Below, piece after piece: positions 27,760-36,118 of a DNA stretch of 52,239 nucleotides; position 1 is the first letter of the stretch, and each line of letters opens with the position of its first letter. The notes beneath the pieces were generated by a model. It worked only from the letters and a program-made list of their open reading frames with translations. It ran no database searches and was not told the DNA's origin. This stretch comes from Virgibacillus alimentarius (GTDB lineage: Bacteria; Bacillota; Bacilli; Bacillales; Amphibacillaceae), in assembly GCF_000709085.1 (NCBI RefSeq), contig NZ_JFBD01000035.1, positions 1 to 52,239 of the forward strand, given 5' to 3'. The position numbers and the translations under genes were made by a program.

Positions 27760-28536
27760 GTGCAAAGAGGAAAAGGTATGAAGTTTGTCGGAGACTCACG
27801 AATTTCTGCTGAAAGTAAACCAAATATACCCAAAGACTATTCCGAGTATCCTGGGAGAACAGAAGCTTTTTGGCCCAACTTTTTATTGAAAGAATGGTTA
27901 GTAGGATCAGTATTTTTAGTTGGATTCCTTAGCTTAACACTAGCACATCCTTCTCCATTAGAAGGGGTTGCAGATCCAACCGACGCTGCCTATATACCAT
28001 TGCCGGACTGGTACTTCTTGTTCTTATATGAACTTTTAAAATATGACTTTGCAAGTGGACCGTATGTATTATTTGGTATTCTAATTATCCCTGGTTTAGC
28101 ATTTGGTGGACTATTACTGGCACCATTTCTAGACAAAGGACCTGGACGCAGACCACACCGACGTCCAATCGCTGTTACAATGATGCTGCTAGGATTAGCC
28201 TCTGTTATATGGCTAACTTATGAATCTGCAGCTGCAGTTGACTGGGAGGCACGTGCTGAAGAGAACAAACCTGTACCAGAATCAGACATAGAAATTGATC
28301 AAGAAGATCCGGGATATGCTATTTTTGAATCAAACTGTATGTCCTGTCATGGAGAAGATCTTTCTGGAGGAAGTGCAGGACCGTCCTTAATTGGAACCGA
28401 ACACTCTCCTGAAGAAATAGGAGATATAGCAAAAAATGGTATCGGAAGTATGCCAGCAGATCAATTTACAGGGTCAGATGAGGAATTAAAGCAATTAGTT
28501 GATTTTATTGTTTCGGTGAATGAACAGGCTGAATAA
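27760..28536 (+). CDS. qcrC: Cytochrome b/c fusion subunit QcrC
   Basis: A 258-residue fusion of a subunit-IV-like part (three membrane helices, about 46-62, 103-121 and 138-154, with PLPDWYFLFLYELLKY) and a C-terminal cytochrome c domain. The haem site is CMSCHGEDLSGG (C193, C196, H197) and GSMPADQF near 225 supplies the methionine ligand. The GTG at 27760 follows AAAAGGAGG. The acidic linker before the haem domain (PESDIEIDQED) should lie outside the cell. Closes the qcr operon. Confidence 0.96.
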   Translation: MQRGKGMKFVGDSRISAESKPNIPKDYSEYPGRTEAFWPNFLLKEWLVGSVFLVGFLSLTLAHPSPLEGVADPTDAAYIPLPDWYFLFLYELLKYDFASGPYVLFGILIIPGLAFGGLLLAPFLDKGPGRRPHRRPIAVTMMLLGLASVIWLTYESAAAVDWEARAEENKPVPESDIEIDQEDPGYAIFESNCMSCHGEDLSGGSAGPSLIGTEHSPEEIGDIAKNGIGSMPADQFTGSDEELKQLVDFIVSVNEQAE

Positions 28537-28550
28537 AAAACGAAACTAAA

Positions 28551-28592
28551 AGAAGAACATCTTTGCCATGTATCGGTAAAGATGTTCTTTTC
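28551..28592 (+). terminator. Terminator after qcrC
   Basis: AAGAACATCTTTGCC pairs with GGTAAAGATGTTCTT (15 bp, one G-T), loop ATGTATC, followed by TT. Confidence 0.88.
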
Positions 28593-28670
28593 ATCTAATT
28601 AGCTGTTTCGAACTCTCTTTATTAGTAATAAGTTTGCATCCTATTTCCATTTAAAGAAAGGGCATTTTCC

Positions 28671-29246
28671 ATGATTAAATATATTTTGCTTGATAAAAGA
28701 TTTTTACTTGGACTTTTTTTGATTAACCTAATTGGAACCATATACGGTTTTGTTTGGTATAAAAGCCAATTAGCCATAACCCCTGGTATCTTTTTAGCTT
28801 TTGTGCCTGATAGTCCTACAGCAAGTTTATTCTTTACCATTTTCTTATTATTTTTCTTATTTAATAAAAACACACCATACATAGAGGCACTTGCCATGAT
28901 TACCTTGTTTAAATATGGTGTTTGGGCTGTAATTATGAACTTTCTCACATTAATTCTAAGTGGTAATTTGGGCTGGGAAGGCTATATGTTAATGATTTCC
29001 CATGGTGCAATGGCAATTCAAGGATTATTATATGCCCCTTATTATGCAATTAGATTAAAACATATTGCCGTTGCAGCAATTTGGACATTACATAATGACA
29101 TCATTGACTACGTTTTTGAAATGATGCCGGTTTATTCATCATTAACAAAATACATGAACGAAATAGGCTACTTCACTTTTTGGCTAAGTATTATCTCAAT
29201 TATTATTACTTATCGTTTAACACTTTCTTCAAAACATAGCTTCTAG
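28671..29246 (+). CDS. ypjA: YpjA, DUF1405 membrane protein
   Basis: Protein of 191 residues with about six hydrophobic helices; FLLGLFLINLIGTIYGFVWY and FVPDSPTASLFF near the start, then FKYGVWAVIMN and ISHGAMAIQGLLYAPYY, are the DUF1405 landmarks. The start follows AAAGGG. It lies directly after the qcr operon as in B. subtilis. Role unknown; the ordered polar residues inside helices (H, D near 130-150) might bind a cofactor or metal, which is speculation. Confidence 0.87.
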   Translation: MIKYILLDKRFLLGLFLINLIGTIYGFVWYKSQLAITPGIFLAFVPDSPTASLFFTIFLLFFLFNKNTPYIEALAMITLFKYGVWAVIMNFLTLILSGNLGWEGYMLMISHGAMAIQGLLYAPYYAIRLKHIAVAAIWTLHNDIIDYVFEMMPVYSSLTKYMNEIGYFTFWLSIISIIITYRLTLSSKHSF

Positions 29247-29333
29247 ATTTTTCTATGGTGTAAAAGTAAATTGTTATATCTTCCTACTTCCTCACATACA
29301 TTAGTATAACAAGATGGATGCGAGGTGATCTCT

Positions 29334-29600
29334 ATGGTGAAGATTGTTAAAACTCAGATACAATTACTCGTCATCATACTCGTAGGGATTATTATTTATT
29401 TTATAACCAATATTAATCCAATAGAAGCGGCTGAACAACCTCCACCAGAACCTGCTACAGCACCTAAGAAAGATTCTGAAATGATTCCTTTTTATTGGAT
29501 GATTATTATTGTTGGAGGATGTATAGCTTTTACATTATCCTATGTTAGTTGGAGAAAATATAAAGGCGAAGAAAAAAAAGAAAAGGATTCAAATAGTTGA
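29334..29600 (+). CDS. Short YpjB-position protein: signal peptide, linker, membrane anchor
   Basis: Only 88 residues: a hydrophobic signal or anchor (about 8-26), a short proline-rich segment (EQPPPEPATAPKKDSE, 35-50), one C-terminal membrane helix (about 53-73) and a lysine/glutamate tail. The ATG at 29334 has GCGAGGTGATC before it. In B. subtilis this position holds ypjB, a sporulation protein of about 260 residues with a signal peptide and C-terminal anchor. This gene looks like that architecture without the extracellular domain. Homology with YpjB is inference; an unrelated small membrane protein is the alternative. Confidence 0.6.
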   Translation: MVKIVKTQIQLLVIILVGIIIYFITNINPIEAAEQPPPEPATAPKKDSEMIPFYWMIIIVGGCIAFTLSYVSWRKYKGEEKKEKDSNS

Positions 29601-29660
29601 CGTTAATCCTATTTTTGACTAAAATTGACCTATGGATATAGTAAAATAGGAGGAATGAAT

Positions 29661-30341
29661 ATGTCACTGGGTGGTTATATTATTTATATTGCCCTGCTTA
29701 TGATTATTCCATTGTGGGCGCAATCTAAAGTCAAAAAAACATATAAAAAATATTCAAAAATACCAACATCATCAACAATGACAGGTGCAGAAGTTGCACG
29801 TACAATTCTAGATGACAATGGATTATATGATGTCCAAATTGAAGAAACAAAAGGGGTGCTTTCTGATCACTATGACCCTCGAAAAAAAGTAGTTCGACTC
29901 TCTAGTGATAATTATCATGGCCACTCAATGGCTTCCTCAGCTATTGCTGCACATGAAGTCGGACATGCAATTCAAGATGGAGAAGAATATGCATTTTTAC
30001 GATTCAGAAGTGCATTAGTACCCGTTGCAAGTTTAGGGTCAAATATGTCGTTTTTTCTTATTCTAGCAGGCTTTATTTTTGGTATGATGAATTTAGTGCT
30101 ATTTGGTATTATTTTTATGTCCGCTGCCGTTTTATTTCAGCTTGTAACATTGCCTGTTGAATTTAATGCTTCAAGTAGAGCGATGACACAATTAATATCA
30201 ACAGGTATTATTAAAAACAATGAAGAACGCGAAACCAAAAAAGTTTTAAATGCAGCAGCACTAACATATGTTGCAGCAGCGCTAGTAGCAGTCGCTGAAT
30301 TAATCCGATTTGTGATGATGTTTTTGGCAAGTAATGAATAA
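29661..30341 (+). CDS. YugP-type zinc metallopeptidase, membrane-bound
   Basis: Protein of 226 residues with an N-terminal membrane helix (about 5-20), the zinc motif AAHEVGHAIQ (HEVGH at about 98-102), a following pair of membrane helices (about 117-160), LPVEFNASSRA with the likely third ligand glutamate, and a last helix before the end. This is the neutral zinc metallopeptidase family of B. subtilis YugP. The ATG at 29661 is seven bases after TAGGAGG; earlier ATG codons lie in or before that site. In B. subtilis yugP is elsewhere, so this is a different neighbourhood. Confidence 0.88.
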   Translation: MSLGGYIIYIALLMIIPLWAQSKVKKTYKKYSKIPTSSTMTGAEVARTILDDNGLYDVQIEETKGVLSDHYDPRKKVVRLSSDNYHGHSMASSAIAAHEVGHAIQDGEEYAFLRFRSALVPVASLGSNMSFFLILAGFIFGMMNLVLFGIIFMSAAVLFQLVTLPVEFNASSRAMTQLISTGIIKNNEERETKKVLNAAALTYVAAALVAVAELIRFVMMFLASNE

Positions 30342-30375
30342 AAAAATGGCCGTCACGGAAGACGGTCATTTTTTT
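30341..30375. terminator. Bidirectional terminator between the YugP-like gene and ypjC
   Basis: AAAAAATGGCCGTC / GACGGTCATTTTTT (14 bp, one G-T), loop ACGGAA. The A-run on one side and the T-run on the other let it stop both convergent genes. Confidence 0.88.
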
Positions 30376-30407
30376 ATTCAACTATTCCGACAATTGTTTC
30401 ACATATT

Positions 30408-31280
30408 TCAAGTATTAATCGGGTTTTTATTTTCATCTAATGTAAATCCTTCTCCAGCAACATCATGCACAGAGCTTATTGCAACAAATGCGTGGGGATC
30501 AATGGTATTAATCAAATTCTTTAAACGTACGATTTCGTTCCTTCCAACAACACAGTATAAAACATCCCGGCTTTCTTTTGTGAAACTGCCCCTTCCAGCT
30601 AAAACGGTGACGCCACGATCCATATCCACGTTAATTTTTTCCGCTATTTCATCACTTCTCCCAGAGATTATCGTAGCACCCCGAGCAGCATAAGCTCCCT
30701 CTTGAATAAAATCAATTACTCGAGAAGCGATGAAAACAGCCACAAGTGTATACATTCCTTCCACTAAATCTAAAATCACAAATACGGATGTGGTAATAAC
30801 AACAAAATCAAATGCAAACATCGTCTTTCCCATACTCCATCCTACATATTTGTGGACAAGCCGTGCTATAATGTCCACCCCTCCGGTAGTGCCTCCATAA
30901 CGAAAAATAATACCCAGGCCAACTCCAATAAATACACCAGCAAAAAGGGACGCTAACGTCATATCTGATTGTAAATAAGTAGGAAATGGGTTAATTTGAA
31001 AAACACTTAAAAAAAGAGATACAGCCACTGTTCCAATTATGGTATAAAGAAATGTATTTCGTCCAAGAAATTTCCATCCAATAAAAAATACTGGAATATT
31101 AAGTACGAGATTTGATATTGCAGGGTCTAAATCCCAAAGAAAATACAAAAGTAGCGTAATACCGGTAAATCCACCCTCACTCAGATTATTCTGCATATTA
31201 AAATGAACAATTCCAAAAGAGAAAATAGCTGAACCAAATAAAATAAAAAATATATTTTTAAATTTTAAGCCGAAAATCAT
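30408..31280 (-). CDS. ypjC: YitT-family membrane protein YpjC
   Basis: From the ATG at 31280, eight bases after GGGAGG, the protein has 290 residues, the B. subtilis YpjC length; an ATG at 31316 would precede the ribosome binding site. The N-terminal about 200 residues form five or six membrane helices (DUF161 pattern with NLSEGGFTGI and RYGGTTGGVDIIARL). The C-terminal about 85 residues are a soluble DUF2179 domain (ARGATIISGRSDEIAEKI, then RGVTVLAGRGSFT). Function unknown. It is divergent from ypjD here. Confidence 0.88.
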   Translation of the reverse strand: MIFGLKFKNIFFILFGSAIFSFGIVHFNMQNNLSEGGFTGITLLLYFLWDLDPAISNLVLNIPVFFIGWKFLGRNTFLYTIIGTVAVSLFLSVFQINPFPTYLQSDMTLASLFAGVFIGVGLGIIFRYGGTTGGVDIIARLVHKYVGWSMGKTMFAFDFVVITTSVFVILDLVEGMYTLVAVFIASRVIDFIQEGAYAARGATIISGRSDEIAEKINVDMDRGVTVLAGRGSFTKESRDVLYCVVGRNEIVRLKNLINTIDPHAFVAISSVHDVAGEGFTLDENKNPINT

Positions 31281-31400
31281 ATAAATGAACCTCCCATTTA
31301 TATATTTCTTTTCCAAAACAAATGATTGCTTTTACTCATTATAATTCATTATGTATTCCTTGCACAATCCTATGCAATTTATTTAAACAGAATATATCAT

Positions 31401-31429
31401 TTGTCAAAGAGGCTTCTTTTAGCTAACAT
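31401..31429 (+). promoter_or_regulatory. Candidate ypjD-dapB promoter
   Basis: TTGTCA, 17-base spacer, TAACAT, about 35 bases before the inferred ypjD start, in the divergent gap between ypjC and ypjD. Confidence 0.5.
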
Positions 31430-31463
31430 AATAGAAGAATAAATCATAAAAGGGGATTTTACT

Positions 31464-31793
31464 ATCAATAAAGTTATATACAATACGAAAGATATACAAA
31501 AACGTGTCGATGACTACATATCGCAATTTAAGGAAGGTTATTTTTCCCCGTTAAGTTTAATGGCTCGCTTAACGGAAGAAGTTGGAGAATTAGCACGTGA
31601 AATAAATCATTCCCATGGGGAAAAGCCTAAAAAAGCAACAGAACCAGAAAAAACAGTAGAAGAGGAGCTCGGTGATATAATATTTGTCCTCACTTGTTTT
31701 GCAAACTCCCTCGATATTGATTTATCAAAAGCCTTCGAATCTTCTATAACAAAATTTGAAACAAGAGATAAGAATCGGTGGACACGCAAATGA
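31464..31793 (+). CDS. ypjD: MazG-like nucleotide pyrophosphohydrolase YpjD, apparent ATC start
   Basis: MazG-fold enzyme that should hydrolyse NTPs or related nucleotides. With an ATC start at 31464 it has 109 residues, close to the family. The N-terminal stretch KDIQKRVDDYISQFKEGYFS (9-28) resembles B. subtilis YpjD; metal ligands are in LTEEVGELAREI and EEELGDIIFVL. The first in-frame ATG (31560) would delete 32 residues. No ATG, GTG or TTG lies between the upstream stop (31440-31442) and that ATG; AAAAGGGG sits eight bases before the ATC. See findings. dapB follows after 25 bases. Confidence 0.8.
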   Translation: MNKVIYNTKDIQKRVDDYISQFKEGYFSPLSLMARLTEEVGELAREINHSHGEKPKKATEPEKTVEEELGDIIFVLTCFANSLDIDLSKAFESSITKFETRDKNRWTRK

Positions 31794-31818
31794 ATAATAA
31801 TAAATTGGGGGGCCTACA

Positions 31819-32625
31819 ATGATGAACATTAAAGTAATTATAGCTGGACCGCGGGGGAAAATGGGTTCAGAAGCAGTTAATATGGTTTATCATGAAGCTA
31901 ACTTTGAACTAGTTGCTTGTATCGATCGAAAGAATAATGGAAAACAAGTAAAAGATATTGAAGGTTTGCCAGATATTGAAATACCTATATTTGATAACCC
32001 AAATGAATGCTTTCAAAATGTGAATGCAGATGTGTTTGTCGATTTGACGATACCAGAAATCGGCTTTGAACATACAAAATTGGCATTACAATACAACATT
32101 CGTCCCGTTATAGGTACTACTGGATTTACAAAGGACCAAATTACGGAGCTCACCTACTTATCAAATGATAAACAGATCGGTTGTCTTATTGCTCCCAACT
32201 TTGCAATAGGCGCAGTACTTATGATGCAATTCGCACAAATGGCGGCAAAATTTTTCCCAGATGTAGAAATTATTGAAAAGCATCATGACCAAAAATTAGA
32301 TGCCCCGTCCGGAACAGCAATCAAAACCGCTGAACTTATCATGGATACAAGAAATGCAAAAAATCAAGGACATCCAGAAGAAAAAGAAACATTGCAGGGG
32401 GCACGCGGAGCCAATATTGATGGTATGCGAATTCATAGTATGCGATTACCAGGACTTGTAGCACATCAAGAAGTTGCATTTGGCAGCTCTGGACAAACCC
32501 TTACCATCAAGCATGATTCTTATAACCGGCAAAGCTTTATGGAAGGAATCAAGTTTGCAATAGAAGAAGTGATGCTCTTAAAAGGACTTATTTATGGCTT
32601 AGAAAACATACTGCTTAACAAATAA
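31819..32625 (+). CDS. dapB: 4-Hydroxy-tetrahydrodipicolinate reductase
   Basis: Lysine and diaminopimelate pathway, also supplying dipicolinate for spores. The 268 residues show the nucleotide-binding VIIAGPRGKMGSEA (6-19), VIGTTGFT, and the signature IIEKHHDQKLDAPSGTA with the catalytic histidine and lysine. Two ATG codons (31819, 31822) follow TTGGGGGG; either could be used. In B. subtilis mgsA, bshB1 and bshA come next; here only a relic of the first and an intact bshA remain. Confidence 0.96.
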   Translation: MMNIKVIIAGPRGKMGSEAVNMVYHEANFELVACIDRKNNGKQVKDIEGLPDIEIPIFDNPNECFQNVNADVFVDLTIPEIGFEHTKLALQYNIRPVIGTTGFTKDQITELTYLSNDKQIGCLIAPNFAIGAVLMMQFAQMAAKFFPDVEIIEKHHDQKLDAPSGTAIKTAELIMDTRNAKNQGHPEEKETLQGARGANIDGMRIHSMRLPGLVAHQEVAFGSSGQTLTIKHDSYNRQSFMEGIKFAIEEVMLLKGLIYGLENILLNK

Positions 32626-32685
32626 CATCCTATCCTCTTATATAGACAGATACTGCATTTTCCCATGGAAGTGAGGGGGTCTTTT

Positions 32686-32811
32686 ATGAATATAGCATTA
32701 TTTGCACATGATAAGAAAAACCAATTTATTAAGGAATTAAATAGTAATAGTAGGAATTCGAATTGGCGAGATGTTGTAAAAAAACATATAGAAAAGGATA
32801 GAAGATTATGA
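32686..32811 (+). pseudogene. mgsA: Relic of methylglyoxal synthase, 41 codons, coupled to bshA
   Basis: The frame starts with MNIALFAHDKK, the recognisable MgsA N-terminus, and continues to NSNWRDVVKKHIEK, which resembles the MgsA C-terminus (family form LDWRxVI). Everything between, including the TGTTG, SGPLGGD and FFRDPL active-site motifs, is gone: about 100 residues. The deletion kept the frame, the ribosome binding site (GTGAGGGGG) and a four-base ATGA overlap with bshA. So it cannot make methylglyoxal but may still be translated, perhaps only to couple bshA. bshB1, normally between these genes, is missing. An unrelated short peptide is less likely. Confidence 0.65.
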
Positions 32812-33935
32812 AAAAAATAGGAATTACATGTTATCCAACTGTTGGCGGCTCTGGTGTAATTGCAACAGAGTTGGGCATGCTCTTAGCTGAGCAGGGAAAT
32901 GAAATTCATTTTATAACATCTAGTTTGCCTTTTCGTTTAAATTCAGTATCACCAATGATTTACTATCATGAAGTTGAAATTAATCATTACCCGGTTTTCC
33001 AATATCCTCCATATGATCTTGCTTTGGCTACGAAAATGGCAGAAGTTATTGATAGAGAAAAACTTGATATTTTGCATGTACATTATGCTATGCCTCATGC
33101 AATTTGTGCCATATTAGCAAGAGATATAGCGGAACATGATGTAAAAATTGTTACTACGTTACATGGAACTGATATTACAGTTTTAGGGTTCGATCCTACA
33201 TTTAAAAAGATGATTAAACACGGGATTGAACAATCAGATGCAGTTACCGCAGTCTCACAAAGTCTAGCTAAGCAGACAGTCGATATGTTGGGAGTAACCA
33301 AAGACATATCAGTGATTTATAATTTTGTAAATGAAGAGGATTACGAAAAAAAGGAAGACCCTACGTTAAAACAACAATACGGGATTAAACCAGATGAAAA
33401 AGTAATCATCCATATATCCAATTTCAGGAAAGTCAAACGTGTTCAAGATGTCGTACAAACTTTTAAAAAAATAAACAATGAAATAAACTCCAAATTACTC
33501 TTAATTGGGGATGGTCCAGAATATTCTTCCATATGCCAATTGGTCAAAAACCTCGGATTAAGTAATGATGTATTCTTTTTAGGTAAACAAAAAAACATTA
33601 GTGAATTATTATCCATATCAGATTTGAAATTACTTCTTTCCGAAAAAGAAAGCTTTGGACTTGTTTTGCTCGAGGCAATGGCGTGTGAAGTACCATGCAT
33701 AGGAACGAATGTAGGAGGAATACCTGAAGTAATTCAACATGGTAAAACCGGCTATTTGGTAGAATTAGGAGATACCGATGAAGCGGCCCACTACGCAATA
33801 CGATTACTGAGTGATCATGAATTACTACAACAAATTTCAGAGAATGCTCTAATAGATGCTGAAGAACAATTTCATTCTCAAAAAATAGTAAAACAATATA
33901 TCGATATTTATAATAACGTATTGGGTATATCCTAG
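32808..33935 (+). CDS. bshA: Bacillithiol glycosyltransferase BshA
   Basis: First step of bacillithiol synthesis: links N-acetylglucosamine to L-malate. GT-B, family GT4 enzyme of 375 residues. ITCYPTVGGSGVIATELGMLL is the conserved N-terminal glycine-rich loop region, HVHYAMPHA follows, and SEKESFGLVLLEAMACEVP is the E(x7)E nucleotide-sugar signature. The start overlaps the stop of the mgsA relic, whose last codons contain its ribosome binding site (AAAAGGA). The deacetylase bshB1 is absent nearby, so another deacetylase must be encoded elsewhere if bacillithiol is made. Confidence 0.95.
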   Translation: MKKIGITCYPTVGGSGVIATELGMLLAEQGNEIHFITSSLPFRLNSVSPMIYYHEVEINHYPVFQYPPYDLALATKMAEVIDREKLDILHVHYAMPHAICAILARDIAEHDVKIVTTLHGTDITVLGFDPTFKKMIKHGIEQSDAVTAVSQSLAKQTVDMLGVTKDISVIYNFVNEEDYEKKEDPTLKQQYGIKPDEKVIIHISNFRKVKRVQDVVQTFKKINNEINSKLLLIGDGPEYSSICQLVKNLGLSNDVFFLGKQKNISELLSISDLKLLLSEKESFGLVLLEAMACEVPCIGTNVGGIPEVIQHGKTGYLVELGDTDEAAHYAIRLLSDHELLQQISENALIDAEEQFHSQKIVKQYIDIYNNVLGIS

Positions 33936-33950
33936 AAAAAGGTGATTCAT

Positions 33951-35153
33951 ATGCTCACAGAAGCTTTTCTTGCAGGGAAAGAAGTCATTGATAAATTGAA
34001 TAGTCACAACCATCAAGCTTTCTTTGTTGGCGGGTGCGTTCGCGATTTGTTATTGAACCGTGAAATAGGGGATATTGATATAGCAACATCTGCAGCACCA
34101 AAAATGGTTCAAAATATTTTCGATAAGGTAATCCCTGTTGGAATTGAACACGGAACAGTCATTGTTAGGCACAAACAACAATCTTTTGAAGTTACTACAT
34201 TTAGGGTAGACGGCAAATATACAGATCAGCGCCACCCTGATGAAGTAACGTTCGTAAGTGCCGTTGATAAAGATTTAGAGCGAAGAGACTTTACCATAAA
34301 TGCTTTAGCGATGGATATGAATGGAAAAATCATTGATTTATTTGGTGGAAAAAAAGATTTACAACAAAAAGTAATACGTACGGTAGGTGATGGATATGAA
34401 AGGTTTACAGAAGATCCATTAAGAATTATACGTGCTATACGATTTTCTGGTCAGCTTGGTTTTTTCATTGATCATGATACACTGCAAGCGATGGAACAAG
34501 TTAAAAAGCAAATTAAAAACCTTGCGAAAGAGCGTATCACACAAGAAATTACAAAACTATTTGCCGGCAGCTATTTAAACTTAGGAATTGACTATTTAAA
34601 AAGGACGGAAATTTATAAAAACCTGCCTATTATAGCACAATACCCAGGTATTATTCACAAACTGCCAAAATCATTAAAACCGCTCTATTCTTTTGGAGAA
34701 ACCATAGCTTTATTCCATTATATCGAACCACAAGTTCCTATCATAAATTGGGTCAAAGCATGGAAATGCTCCAATAAAATAAAGCAGGAAGCGATACAAT
34801 TGATAGATGCGCTTCGTTATTACCAGGAACATCAAATAGATAAATGGCTAGTTTATCAATTGGATTCAGTCTATTATAGTGGATTTGACCGATTAATAAG
34901 TATTTTTCATCCGGAGGATTATCCGATTGAACCAACAATGAAAAAATTGGTACGTGAACTCCCTATACAATCTAAAAAAGATTTAGCTCTTAATGGTAAT
35001 CATTTAATGGAGCTTTTTCCAGAAGCACCAAAAGGACCTTGGTTAAAAAATACGATCAATCGTCTGGAAAAAGAGGTAGTTTTAGGAAGAATAATAAATA
35101 CAAAATACACATTAAAGGAATGGATACGATGCAATCCACCCGAAATAAATTAA
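33951..35153 (+). CDS. cca: CCA-adding tRNA nucleotidyltransferase
   Basis: Adds or repairs the tRNA 3' CCA. From the ATG at 33951, after AAAAAGGTGATT, it has 400 residues. FFVGGCVRDLLLNREIGDIDIAT carries the catalytic DxD (D41, D43) of class II enzymes; RRDFTINALAMD and EDPLRIIRAIRF follow (nucleotide selection). A GTG at 33942 overlaps the ribosome binding site and is rejected. Its last 25 bases overlap birA. Confidence 0.95.
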   Translation: MLTEAFLAGKEVIDKLNSHNHQAFFVGGCVRDLLLNREIGDIDIATSAAPKMVQNIFDKVIPVGIEHGTVIVRHKQQSFEVTTFRVDGKYTDQRHPDEVTFVSAVDKDLERRDFTINALAMDMNGKIIDLFGGKKDLQQKVIRTVGDGYERFTEDPLRIIRAIRFSGQLGFFIDHDTLQAMEQVKKQIKNLAKERITQEITKLFAGSYLNLGIDYLKRTEIYKNLPIIAQYPGIIHKLPKSLKPLYSFGETIALFHYIEPQVPIINWVKAWKCSNKIKQEAIQLIDALRYYQEHQIDKWLVYQLDSVYYSGFDRLISIFHPEDYPIEPTMKKLVRELPIQSKKDLALNGNHLMELFPEAPKGPWLKNTINRLEKEVVLGRIINTKYTLKEWIRCNPPEIN

Positions 35154-36118
35154 TAAAACTTTTAGCAGCTAGTAAAGATGACTATATATCTGGTCAATTA
35201 CTATCAGAAAAGCTCAATATATCGCGAAGTGCAATCTGGAAACACATGGAAAAATTAAAAAAAGATGGTTATGAAATTGAAGGTAAATCAAATCAAGGAT
35301 ACCGTATGATACGCCTGCCGGATAAACTAAGTGAAAATACAGTTCAATGGGGATTAAATACACAATGGATCGGTAAATCTATTATCCACAAAACTTCTAC
35401 ACCATCTACTCAAATCATTGCACATCAAGCAGCACAAAATGATGCTCTGCACGGAACAGTCGTCATAGCGGATGAACAAACAAGTGGTAGAGGAAGAATG
35501 AGCAGGCAGTGGCATTCGACGAAACAAAAGGGGATCTGGTTAAGTCTTATTTTAAGACCTAACATTTCACCTTACCTTGCTCCGCAATTAACATTATTAA
35601 CCGCTACAGTACTGGCAGATGTCATTTATTCCGTTACCAAAATTAGACCTCAAATTAAATGGCCAAATGACATTCTTATGCACAGTAAAAAAACAGCTGG
35701 TATATTGACTGAAATGCAAGCGGAACAGGATCAAATACAATATGTTGTCATAGGTATGGGCATTAATGTGAATCAAGCAAAGAATGACTTCCCAGATATC
35801 ATACAAAAGAAAGCTACATCATTAAAAATAGAAACAAATCAAACGTGGGATATTGTAAAACTTATCCAAGAAATATTAGTAACATTTGAACAAAGTTATG
35901 ATACATACATAAAAAATGGATTCCCACATATTAAAAATAAATGGGAAAGTTACGGATTTAAAATCGGAAAAACCATTTGGGTTAAAACATTACAAGAAGA
36001 ATTCAAAGCAATATTTTCAGGAATTGCGGAAGATGGTGCATTATTAATAAAAACAATACAGGGAGAAACTAAACAATTATATTCTGGAGAAATCAATTGG
36101 TTTCAAAAGGAGGAATAA
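35129..36118 (+). CDS. birA: Biotin-protein ligase and biotin repressor BirA
   Basis: Attaches biotin to acyl carriers and represses biotin genes. From the ATG at 35129, nine bases after AAAGGA, it has 329 residues. An N-terminal winged helix (about 3-60, [20 protein letters not shown]) binds DNA; the catalytic domain has [13 protein letters not shown] (118-130) and IKWPNDIL. The C-terminal SH3-like part ends QLYSGEINW. Overlap with cca (25 bases) and with panB (TAATG) suggests tight coupling. Confidence 0.95.
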   Translation: MQSTRNKLIKLLAASKDDYISGQLLSEKLNISRSAIWKHMEKLKKDGYEIEGKSNQGYRMIRLPDKLSENTVQWGLNTQWIGKSIIHKTSTPSTQIIAHQAAQNDALHGTVVIADEQTSGRGRMSRQWHSTKQKGIWLSLILRPNISPYLAPQLTLLTATVLADVIYSVTKIRPQIKWPNDILMHSKKTAGILTEMQAEQDQIQYVVIGMGINVNQAKNDFPDIIQKKATSLKIETNQTWDIVKLIQEILVTFEQSYDTYIKNGFPHIKNKWESYGFKIGKTIWVKTLQEEFKAIFSGIAEDGALLIKTIQGETKQLYSGEINWFQKEE

